From: Nemertoderma westbladi
Lineage: Eukaryota > Xenacoelomorpha > Nemertodermatida > Nemertodermatidae
DNA: 23,297 bases
NCBI GenBank assembly: GCA_032718475.1
Contig: JAUCBJ010004758.1
Coordinates: 1-23,297, forward strand
Reading direction: 5' to 3'
Part shown: positions 1 through 9,204 of the stretch, piece after piece
Layout of the letters: the number at the start of each line of letters is the position of its first letter
Position numbering within the stretch: the first letter of the stretch is position 1
The notes under the pieces: model-generated
What the model saw: the letters and a program-made list of their open reading frames with translations, nothing else
Database searches by the model: none
What the model was told of the DNA's origin: nothing
Made by a program: the position numbers and the translations under genes

Positions 1-1100
1 AGCTATTATTTTACTAAAACAGTAACAGTATAAGTTTGTAAAGACTCCGCCAACTTCGTGGCTCGCCTGACGACATTAATTAATCAAACGATATTAGATA
101 CTACTGATAAATGTAGTAATGAATGCTGATTGGCTATTCGTTTAGCTATTATTATAGGCTGTGCCAGATGGTGTCATATAATCCTTGGCCGGGGGGGGGG
201 GGGGGGGGGGGGGTTGACATATTGTGTAAACCATTTCTATTTTATTGGTTACTAGGGAAACAAACACTGCACTGTTCGCCAACTTTGCTATACAAGGTCC
301 AATATTATTATCATTGCTTAGGCTGAGCTATTGGCAAGAAATATTTATCGTATTTAATATTACGATTATCTGCCTATTGGTTTACAAACACGAATCTTTG
401 ATGTACAATTCTGACGGGTAAATATTAATTTAATCAACATTTATAAAATATTACTGTGATAATATAAATGTTATACCGATATACAAAAATTTATCCTTAT
501 TTAGTGTTTCATAGCGCTTATTTATATATTTTAACTTGTACCTATATAATACTTTTATTGTTTTGGTTAGACATTGTCTGGGTTTAGAAATCAGCGTTTC
601 TGTAACCTGGGTTTTATGTGAAAACCTAACATTTTTCACATGGCGGTAAACTGCAAAGTGAAATATAATAGCAGAAAGTCCGGTAAACATGGGTCTCGAT
701 TTGTACAGATAGTGGTATAAATTGACTGGAAGTGAAATAAAGCCGCGTTTATTGTTTCGATTAGAAAACAGCTCCCCTTAATGTTTTAAATTAAATTAAA
801 TTAATTTTTCAAACCCACTAAACACATAATTGGTGTTTTTGTTCGTTTTGCGCCACTGACTCGATTTTTTAACAGCTCAAACTATATTATAATCATTACT
901 AAGGTTTATATTATTTTACGAAATTATTATTTAAAAGAATAACGTTGTTATATGTTTGCGTAGATATACATAATTAAATGTTGGAAACACTTTGACAACT
1001 TGTTGGTTAGTTCATTGACAATAGTAATCGCTTGATAAATTACGTGCGTACAGCATAAATCAATTCATAACAACATAAACTACAAAGCTTCTTTTATGTT
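1..1100. other. 5' flank of the caspase/Apaf-1-like gene, no gene seen
   Basis: AT-rich DNA with no coding frame that resembles a protein. It holds the G23 tract and presumably the promoter and 5' UTR of the gene that starts at 1101. I see no well placed TATA box; AT-rich words such as ATAAAT near 1054 are too common here to call. An in-frame TAA at 1068-1070 closes the reading frame upstream of the ATG, so no further N-terminal coding lies directly upstream unless an exon is spliced in. No clear polypyrimidine/AG acceptor precedes 1101. Confidence 0.5.
191..213. repeat. G23 homopolymer
   Basis: Twenty-three consecutive G residues in AT-rich DNA, about 890 bp upstream of the start codon. Long enough to form G-quadruplex structure. 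Length is probably variable and prone to sequencing error. Confidence 0.95.
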
Positions 1101-1155
1101 ATGGCGGAATCAAACTCATACAAAATTACAGGAGATGGTAAACAATTATGTCTGA
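1096..1155 (+). other. Overlapping upstream ATG (19-codon uORF)
   Basis: An ATG at 1096, five bases before the main ATG and out of frame with it, opens a 19-codon frame ending at TGA 1153-1155 inside the main coding region. Its context is weak (T at -3, T at +4), while the main ATG at 1101 has G at -3 and G at +4. If 1096 lies in the mRNA, leaky scanning past it is expected, with some damping of translation. Its use is inference. Confidence 0.4.
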
Positions 1156-3345
1156 TAATAAATATTACAGATTATCGCGATACTAAATACCCTGACAGAG
1201 GAGAAGGGTCATCACATGATGTAAAAAACATTAAGGAAATATTTGGAGGCAAGTTGGGTTGTGAGATAGTGGAATATATAGATGAGAAAGGTGAAGTGAA
1301 GAAGTACATAAAAGATGCTGAGTTGATACAATTCCTAACAAAATTTCGTAATCAGGAAGAATTAAAAGACATTGAGTGTCTTTTTGTATTCCTTATGAGT
1401 CATGGAGTTGAGGGTGAGCTTGTTTGTTCTAATGATAGAAAGGTTCCTTTAAGAGATATTGTGGAATTATTCTCAATAAAATGTTTGGCACTAAGCGTCC
1501 CGGTACAAATTCCTCGCATATTCTTTGTAGAAGCCTGTCAATCAAACGATTATCCTGATTTCGAAACAAATTTCGATGATCGCAAATTTGAGGATATAGC
1601 CGTAGCAATCGGTTGTAGGCCAGGAGAATCGTTACCTTTATACGGAGACCAGGGTAGCACTTATATTAATCTTGTCTGTGGAATGGTTGATGATATTATA
1701 TTGAAAAAAACAACCGGTGATGATATTAAAGCGGTGTTTCTGAGATTGAGAAAAACAATCATAAAACATAATGAAATATTATTAGGTAGGCCTACTACTA
1801 AACTACTTGAATCTCATCCACATGTGTTTGATGCTTACTTTAATCCACTACATATTCGAGATTTTATTAAAGAAGATAAAGTGCCAACATGTAATATAAA
1901 AAAATCACCAGAGGAATATCTCCTAGCTTGGGGTGTTCCAAAAGTTCCTAACTATCACATTCCACGTCCAGAATTTGTGGAAAATGTTAGGAGGTGCCTG
2001 ATCGAATTGAACGATCAACCAGGATGGGTTATTATATCAGGAATGCCCGCAATTGGGAAATCTACTTTGGCAATCGATTCAGTAAACGATGAAGTTATTA
2101 TAAACAAATACCCTCATGGTATATTTTGGCAACACATTGGGCCTTTGGGAGTTGGTCCTGTTGACGAGAATGCTCTCGTGCAGAAAATGAAAGAAATTCA
2201 TTTAATGTTAGATGAAGCATCTCATCAGTTAGTCAGCCAGTTGTTCAGTATTAAGAGCTGCACAACTGCTTTAAATAACATTATTAATAAGAAACCTCGT
2301 TGTTTGATATTGTTGGATGATGTTTGGGATAAATTTGTAATCCAAGCTTTTAATATAAGTTGCCCTATAATGGTAACTACTCGAGATATAAAATGCATCC
2401 CTTCAGATTATCCAAATGTATCATATATTTGTGTAAATGATGGGCTAAATGCCGCCCAATCTGAGAAACTACTCAGAATGTGGATAGGCACTGAGTTTAT
2501 AATGTCAGCAGAAGCAAGAAAAGTGATGAGAAAATGTTATGGCTCCCCATTGGCAGTGAATTTGGTTGGAGCTGTAAAAAGAGACAACTCTGAACTAACT
2601 TGGCAAGATATTGACGAATATCTGCCCGAATTAGATGGAACTGATGCTGGTTTGGACTACGATAAATCAATAACTGCCACTATAAAACTTAGTGTTGATT
2701 ATCTAACACCCAAACTTAGAGAACTTTATATTAAACTAGCTGTTTTTGGGCAAGTTGGATGTCACGAATTTACAAGTGAAATAGTTGCTTTTTTGAGTAA
2801 TTCAAATATTGGAGGTACACGATTATCGTTAAATCAACTGGTGAATAAATCACTTCTATCTAATAATTCTGACTCAAAACTTTGGTCTTTACATCCACTG
2901 CTTATGGCGTTTATTGAAAGACAAAAAGAAACAACTGAGACTCATCGGCACTTAGTTAAAAATTATGAACCGTTTAGCCTAAAATTTGGTGTGGATCCAA
3001 AGACATTAGACAAATATATGTTTGAATACCTGGGTAATCATATGGCTAAAGCAAATCTTTGGGAAGAAAGACACCAACTACTAACTAACATTCTTTGGAT
3101 TAAATCAAAGATTATGTTCAGTGGACCTGCGAATCTTATTGCTGATTACGAATTGGCTGACCAGAAACTTTCGGAAGACCAAAAAGCAGAGCAGGAAATA
3201 CTCCGATCGACAATCCGTCGACTATGTGCGAACCTCACTGGGACAGAAAGGTGCGACATAATTCAAGTCGGATTGATGGCTCCAAAAACATCGGGGTTTT
3301 ACATAAAGTCACGGAAAATCGCAGTTCAAGAGTTATACAATGATG
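1101..3345 (+). CDS. Exon 1 of caspase-NB-ARC-WD40 protein (Apaf-1-like): caspase, ATPase and HD2 domains
   Basis: This exon encodes residues 1-748 plus one base of codon 749. Residues about 12-250 form a caspase-like domain: R33 in an RGEG motif, catalytic His101 in SHG, catalytic Cys146 in EACQS (normally QACRG), a short Asp-rich linker (150-165), and a p10-like part with G185-S186 and a YFNP ending at 246-249. Residues about 275-610 are NB-ARC plus winged helix: Walker A GMPAIGKST (314-322), Walker B LLDD (404-407), TTR (426-428), GSPL (481-484) and an LHP motif (597-599) where Apaf-1 has LHD. Residues about 612-748 match the Apaf-1 HD2 helical domain (WIKSK 666-670, GPANLI 675-680, IIQVGL 720-725). 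The linker GVPKVPN before the ATPase also recalls Apaf-1. The ATG at 1101 is the first in-frame start after a stop at 1068 and has a good context. No CARD or other prodomain is present. Predicted role: cytosolic STAND sensor with a built-in protease; function is inferred from domains. Confidence 0.93.
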
Positions 3346-4911
3346 GTAAGTGTGTAAACTAAATAGGTAATATTCTAAAAGTAAATATATGTGAGTGGGA
3401 AACCTTGAGCTGTTTTATATAAATTATCACAATTTATCCCAGTAAGTAACATAATGGTAAGGGTTATGTAAGTTACCCATTACCCGGGTGAGTTGCAACT
3501 CACCAGACTACCAAATACATTGCCATGCCATACAGCCATTCCACATTGCCATATCCTGCCACATAGCAACCTATACCCTCTACCACTCCACATTGCCACG
3601 TCCTGCCACACAACAATCTACCCAACCACTCCACATTGCCAGGTCCTGCCACACAGCAACCTACCCAACCACTCCACATTGCCACGTCCTGCCACACAGT
3701 AACCTACCCAACCACTCCACGTTGCCACGTCCTGCCACACAGCAACCTACCCAACCACTCCACATTGCCACGTCCTGCCACACAGCAACCTACCCAATCA
3801 CTCCACATTGCCACGTCCTGCCACACAGCAACCTTCCCAACCACTCCACATTGCCACGTCCTGCCACACAGTAACCTACCCAACCACTCCACATTGCCAC
3901 GTCCTGCCACACAGCAACCTACCTAACCACTCCACATTGCCACGTCCTGCCACACAGCAACCTACCCAACCACTCTACACTGCCACGTCCTGCCACTCAG
4001 CAACCTACCCAACCACTCCACATTGCCACGCCCTGCCACACAGCAACCTACCCAACCACTCCACATTGCCACGTCCTGCCACACAGCAACCTACCCAATC
4101 ACTCCACATTGCCACGTCCTGCCACACAGCAACCTTCCCAACCACTCCACATTGCCACGTCCTGCCACACAGCAACCTACCCAACCACTCTACACTGCCA
4201 CGTCCTGCCACACAGCAACCTACCCAACCACTCTACACTGCCACGTCCTGCCACACAGCAACCTTCCCAACCACTCCACATTGCCACGTCCTGCCACACA
4301 GTAACCTACCCAACCACTCCACATTGCCACGTCCTGCCACACAGCAACCTACCTAACCACTCCACATTGCCACGTCCTGCCACACAGTAACCTACCCAAC
4401 CACTCCACATTGCCATGTCCTGCCACATAGCAACTTTCCCAACCACTCCACATTGCTATGTCCTGCCACACAGCAACCTACCCAACCACTCCACATTGCC
4501 ACGTCCTGCCACACAGCAACTTTCCCAACCACTCCACATTGCCACGTCCTGCCACACAGCAACCTACCCAACCACTCCACATTGCCACGTCCTGCCACAC
4601 AGCAACCTACCCAACCAATCCACATTGCCACGTCCTGTCACACAGCAACCTACCCAACCACTCCACATTGCCACGTCCTGCCACACAGCAACCTACCCAA
4701 CCACTCCACATTGCCACGTCCTGCCACACAGCAACCTACCCAACCACTCTACACTGCCACGTCCTGCCACACAGCAACTTTCCCAACCACTCCACATTGC
4801 CACGTCCTGCCACACAGCCACCCGCGTGGTAAGTAGTTTTCACTACCCGGGCCGGGTGCAAATAGGCCACATTCAGCCACCGTACTGATTAGTTTATGTT
4901 ATTATTTGCAG
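3346..4911 (+). other. Phase-1 spliceosomal intron carrying a minisatellite
   Basis: The donor is GTAAGT at 3346-3351 and the acceptor is a T-rich stretch ending TTTGCAG at 4905-4911. Exon 1 ends with the first base of a codon (G) and exon 2 starts with its last two (AA), giving GAA (Glu749) and an uninterrupted frame from HD2 into the WD40 region. The length is 1566 bp, of which about 1300 bp is a 43-bp tandem array. If the intron is retained, translation stops at TAA 3360-3362 after five intron-encoded codons, leaving caspase-NB-ARC-HD2 without WD40 repeats. Confidence 0.9.
3518..4826. repeat. 43-bp minisatellite in the intron
   Basis: After two irregular starter units (26 bp at 3518, 47 bp at 3544), 28 full units of exactly 43 bp run from 3591 to 4794, followed by a partial unit to 4826. 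Each unit starts near CATTGCCACGTCCTGCC. No indel occurs across the 28 units; they differ only by substitutions. Variant blocks recur: units at 3806, 3849 and 3892 share their variants with units at 4236, 4279 and 4322, showing block duplication. Because 43 = 3x14+1, every plus-strand frame cycles through one 43-residue repeat rich in His, Thr and Pro. This explains the long open frames here, which are not genes. Confidence 0.97.
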
Positions 4912-7298
4912 AAAATAAACTTTATTTAGATCTCTGCAACTCAATCAATAGAACAGAAGATGAAACAGATAAAACCTTATCGATGAAGTTACCATGGAGT
5001 GGATTACTGGAGGATTACGAGACCCGGTTGACGTATGGAATTCAGTTCTCTGCTGATGGAAAAACGATTCTAGTTTACGTAGATAATAAGTTAATAATTT
5101 GCGATGCTGCCAGTGGCAAGAAGATTCTCACAGAAGATAAAATTAATATCAATCCATCGTTATATCTGTATGATGCAAAATTATCGGCTGATGGAAGAAG
5201 AATATGTTACCGAACTTTAGATGGTTTTATTCATATTCGGAATTCAACTGATGGAAAATTAATATTCGAATATTTTGATTCCCATTCGGTAATAAAGGAG
5301 GAAGATTTAATCAATAAAACGTCATGTCAACTAACAAACAGTATAAATTTTCATCCAATTGATTCAAATATATTATGTTTCTCGTCCAACAATGGGACTA
5401 TCACTTGTATCAATACGGAGATCCACGACTCCCCTATAACTAGGGAGGCCCACTCCCCTATCATCGTACTTCCAATTCCTCCAGCTGACCCAGATCTGAA
5501 CTCTTTTTATTCTCGTCTAAAAAGCCTCATTCCCATTCCCACCCATCTTATTGGAGTTTCATTCTCACCAACAGCTCAAATTCTAATAACCTACTCCACT
5601 CACCGAACTCGAACTCCGGAGGTTAAAATTTGGGATTTTATGAATTTGTCTTCACTAGAAAAGCCATTTAAAGTGTTCAGTGGATTTGGTATAGAATGTC
5701 TAGATTGGGTTGCGGACGATAGACTAATTATAGGTTACAAAGAGTCGGGGGAGTTACATGTAGATTTTTGGAACTTATTGGCTGGTGGGCAGAAGATATG
5801 GGAGCAGAGATTTACCAGCGACTTATACAGCTATAAGCTCCAACTACAAGGGATTAAATACCTCGGAGATGTGGATCGCGTTCTTATAATAACCGGATAC
5901 CCATTAGTGGGGCGATCGGGTGCGAAACTACTGGATGGTAAAACAGGAGAACTAACCCACCGAATGGCAACCGGTACAATCGGACTGGTTAGGTTGACAT
6001 CCAGCCGCGCTGATGTAACTCATTCTGGTAAGTTTATATGTTACTGTAACATTGGGTCCGATACTGTAACACTAAACATTCGCAGCGTCAGTACGGAATT
6101 GTCCAGCGGTGGTAAACCAACTGGATATGGGGGGGTTCGAGCTGTTCTAGATACGGAACCGGTTACTATAGCAGCGATAGCGGGGGACTCCCTCCATATA
6201 ATGGATATGGAAGGGAATATTAAACTAAATAAAGACGAAGAGAGTCAGATAACTTCGTTAACTGGAATAGAAAACCAACCTGTTTTTGCTTACGGGTGTC
6301 GCAATGGAATTATACGGGTTTATAATAATAATAAATTTATTACTTTACCAACAACGTCTACTGAACGTGTAGAGGAATTAGTTTTTGTTGCTCCATCGAA
6401 CTATTTAGTTAGTATAGCGGCTGATAAACTCAGTGTGTGGAATTATAAAGAGTCGGCTGATTCAGGTTTACTTGGAAATTTGTACAAATGGTTTTTTGAA
6501 AAACCGTGTAAATTACTCCGTAGTTTAGTTCCAAATCCGGAGTTTAAGATTAGTAGGTTAGTAGCATTAAACTGTAACAATACAGTAGCAACTCTAGATG
6601 AGAGCGGTAAATTAGTTCTTACCGATATATTAACTGGGAAACATTCGGTTGTTGATTATAAATTCCCAAAGGGTTGTAGGTTGGTATTTTTAACTGATTC
6701 TAGAATTATTCTTGTGCTTGGGTTAAGTAACACTGAGTTATTCATAATAAATGAATTGGTACATAGTTCTAGTTGGTTAGTAGAAGTAACTGTCGCCGGA
6801 TTACCAGTTACTAAGTTAGGAAGTTTCAATTTGTTCACATTCTCTCCCAACAGCTCCTATATAGCCGTAGGAAAGGGTTCCATTGTACTAATTTATACTA
6901 AAGACGGAATTCAGTTTCCTATAAATAATAAAACTTTAAATAAAAATGAATTAGATTTGATCAGCGAAACGACTAATTGGGTTATTCAATTATCTATTAT
7001 TACTAACTCTAATTACCAACCTACGGCTATAATAAACACTGGAGATGGGAACAGAGCGGTGAACTTTGTAAACAAAGATTGTGATACGATTATTATTACA
7101 GGCGATTTAAATATTTCGTTATTTTCAGTTAAAGGTGAATTGTTACAAAGAATTCCTATAAGAGCTGGTGGATATTTGAATAATTTCAGCTGTTCTTTAA
7201 ACTCATTGAAGTTTGTAGTTGTTGGTGATGATGGTACTATTTATATGTTTAAACATTTAATTAGCTGGCTGCCTCTTATTCGTCGTCTGCTGGACTAG
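4912..7298 (+). CDS. Exon 2 of caspase-NB-ARC-WD40 protein: WD40 sensor region
   Basis: This exon supplies two bases of codon 749 and residues 750-1543, ending at TAG 7296-7298. After a short linker it contains many divergent WD40-like blades, recognised by alternating beta-strand patterns and endings such as VKIWDF (986-991), DFWNLL (1033-1038) and LSVWNY (1255-1260), plus SADGK- and SPNSS-type turns. About 12-14 blades seem present, which would fit two propellers as in Apaf-1 (7 and 8 blades), though the region is longer than the Apaf-1 WD40 part. In Apaf-1 this part binds cytochrome c and holds the ATPase inactive; a sensing and autoinhibitory role here is inference, and the ligand is unknown. 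All of it lies in one exon, unlike the many-exon vertebrate gene. An ATG at 4896 opens the same frame but lies inside the intron, upstream of the acceptor, so it is not the true start. Confidence 0.9.
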
Positions 7299-7376
7299 AT
7301 GGAGCTTCAGTTGAGTTTGGAGTATAATTAATTCTTGAAAAAAGCGACATGCTGCTGTCAGGGGGTCCATCATAAG

Positions 7377-7606
7377 TTAAATAAATACCAATATATAAGG
7401 GTCTTCCCCAACGGTAAAAAAATAATTTAATTAATTTAAGTGAGTACTTTCTGGCCTAGGCCTTTCTTCAGACTCTATATAAACTATATAGAGTTTATAT
7501 GTTTATATAGAGTCTGAAGAAAGGCCTAGGCCAGAAAGTACTCACTTAAATTAATTAAATTATTTTTTACCGTTGGGAAGACCCTTATCGATTTGTATTT
7601 ATTTAA
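7377..7606. repeat. Near-perfect palindrome with arms of about 107 bp (foldback element)
   Basis: The left arm 7377-7484 and right arm 7501-7606 are reverse complements apart from one- or two-base differences (for example an extra A and C in the left arm, and ATATTGG against CGATTTG near the outer end). They surround a 16-bp AT-rich centre (7485-7500). Both outer ends are TTAA, which may be the target site of a TTAA-specific (piggyBac-type) foldback MITE or part of the element. The inner arms include the short palindrome GGCCTAGGCC twice. Transcripts would form a long hairpin. Its position directly after the coding region makes it a likely part of the 3' UTR or terminator. Confidence 0.92.
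7380..7385 (+). terminator. Polyadenylation signal AATAAA
   Basis: AATAAA lies 81 bp after the stop codon of the caspase/Apaf-1-like gene and is the first canonical signal downstream. It sits at the outer end of the left arm of the large palindrome, so cleavage 10-30 bases later would put the mRNA end inside that arm. Confidence 0.6.
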
Positions 7607-7609
7607 GTT

Positions 7610-7845
7610 GCAGACCTGGCAGAGGCTAGAAAGCTCGATAAGTACAAGGAGCTATGCTATCTAATAGTTATATTGTGCAACCAGTTGCTTTTGAAACCCT
7701 GGGTGGTATTGGCCCATGCTCCTTGGCATTTCTCCGAGAGGTTGGTAGACACATTTAGAGTAGCACAGGAAACAAACGTGCCACTGAATTTCTTCGTCTA
7801 CGAATTGGGATCTGTGCTCAGATCGGCAATGTCTCCAGCGTGACA
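7610..7845 (+). pseudogene. C-terminal fragment of a non-LTR reverse transcriptase protein
   Basis: One frame from 7678 reads QPVAFETLGGIG, then SLAFLREVG, then an in-frame TAG, then TGNKRATEFL and a degraded copy of the QRLSxAxQRGNA pattern. This ETLGG...FLxExGRRI...TGxxR...FLxQR signature is what I recall from the C-terminal tail of reverse transcriptase polyproteins of invertebrate retrotransposons. A second frame just upstream (7610-7665, AEARKLDKYKEL) fits the preceding part, so there is a frameshift near 7670 as well as the internal stop. It abuts the right end of the palindrome and is clearly dead. Confidence 0.55.
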
Positions 7846-7889
7846 GAATCTTTCGGTTTGGGCGAAACGGAGGGGTACAGGGAGAGACA

Positions 7890-9200
7890 GGGGAGGCACC
7901 TCTAGAGCAGACTGTTGATTCACCCTAAACGTCGTTGCTCTACTTGTTTTTCTTCAGTTTTTCCTAAATTGTAGTAGTCCTATTCTGTTGTTGTTTTCTT
8001 TTTAATGATACAATAGTGAACATAATGTTTGTCAAAATATGTTGTTTTATCGTTTGTCCAATTTTATTGTGGTTTTATCGGTTCTATAGTCTGTCCAATT
8101 TTGTTGTTATTTTTAGGTCCATAGTTAGTCCAAATTTGTTGATGTTTTATTGGCTCTATAGTTTGCCCAAATTAGTTTAATTAGTTTCACATCTATAATA
8201 TATAATATATTAACCTTTAAAAAAAATAAAAATTTTGATTAATTAATTATTATGTTATTATTATATCTATTGACATTTGATACTAAATTTTTCGCAGGAA
8301 GATATAAACTTTCAATGCAAATTACTAGGAATAATTATTTCTCGTCATTTGTGCAAATCAAAATGCTAATTCAAACAGCTCAACTCGCAATCCATTAATT
8401 TTGTTAACTAATATAATAATTAAGTCCATACAGGTGGTTTAATTATTATATTAAAAATCAATTCAATTATTGCATATATATTAATTTGTTATAATAATTT
8501 AAAATTTCAGAACCAATAACTGGACTTTAAATGGGTATATCAACAGATCAGGGAAAGTTTCTTAAGAATCCTGTAAATTATTTAGGATAATTTTCTGTGG
8601 ATATTTTTTCATTTAAACTGCAGATAATTAACATTTTATTTTCTTTCCAAACTGGTAGCTGTTTATATTAAATAATGAACATTTATATATTCCCTTTTAG
8701 CAGAGTAAACTGCACTTTGGGGGCCGTTTCCCAGGTTGCGGATCGGGATAACATTTCACACATCGCACGATTTGTGATTGTTACAGTAATTAGAGTCTCA
8801 AACTGAAAGAATCGTTTTAAATTTTTAAGTTTCCATTTTTAATATTAATTATTTAATTGGTAGTGCTGTTGTTGATAATTTAATATTTGTGAAATTTGCA
8901 ATTTATTGTGTATTTCCTTTTTATATAAATTATTAAATATTTTCAAAATTTATTGTGTCGCATAAACACTAAGGTCGACGTTATTAGATAATTAATTTTA
9001 CATTGAACGTTATTTGCGACAAATCAATATACAATATTTGAATCCAGAATTAGTTGTCCTACATTTTGTATTTTAGTATATTTTTTTTACACAACTGCGC
9101 AGATCCGAAGTTATGAATCAATGAGATAAAATTATTGGGAATAAATCTAATTTTGAGTTCGGCGGATAAAATATATAAAGTTATCTAAAAGCTCATAACC
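7890..9200. other. AT-rich intergenic DNA, no gene seen
   Basis: Very AT-rich sequence with many ATTAAT and TTTATT words. The phrase TTTGTCCAATTTTATTG and close variants recur loosely between 8050 and 8170 (GTTTTATCG...TCTGTCCAATTTTG, GTTTTATTGG...TTTGCCCAAATT), suggesting a decayed tandem repeat with a period of about 50-60 bp. No coding frame longer than chance, no RNA gene and no clear element ends. Confidence 0.5.
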
Positions 9201-9204
9201 GTGA

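Noticed and set aside
123-326. 67-codon frame with a polyglycine run
   Set aside because: The Gly run is just the G23 tract; there is no protein-like sequence around it and no ATG-initiated context of note.
3346-3362. Natural end of the first protein at TAA 3360-3362
   Set aside because: A consensus GTAAGT donor precedes it and the last five codons have no homology. It is kept only as a possible intron-retention isoform.
3518-4826. CRISPR-like array
   Set aside because: Units are contiguous without unique spacers, and the host is a eukaryote; this is a minisatellite.
3488-4888. Many overlapping open frames on both strands, up to 182 codons, His/Thr/Pro-rich or Trp/Gly-rich
   Set aside because: They are phase-shifted readings of the 43-bp minisatellite inside a spliced intron; the unit length explains their openness.
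4896-4911. ATG at 4896 as start of a separate 800-residue WD40 protein
   Set aside because: It lies in the T-rich acceptor region just before TTTGCAG. The phase-1 splice from 3345 to 4912 joins the frames exactly, and Apaf-1 homology continues across the junction.
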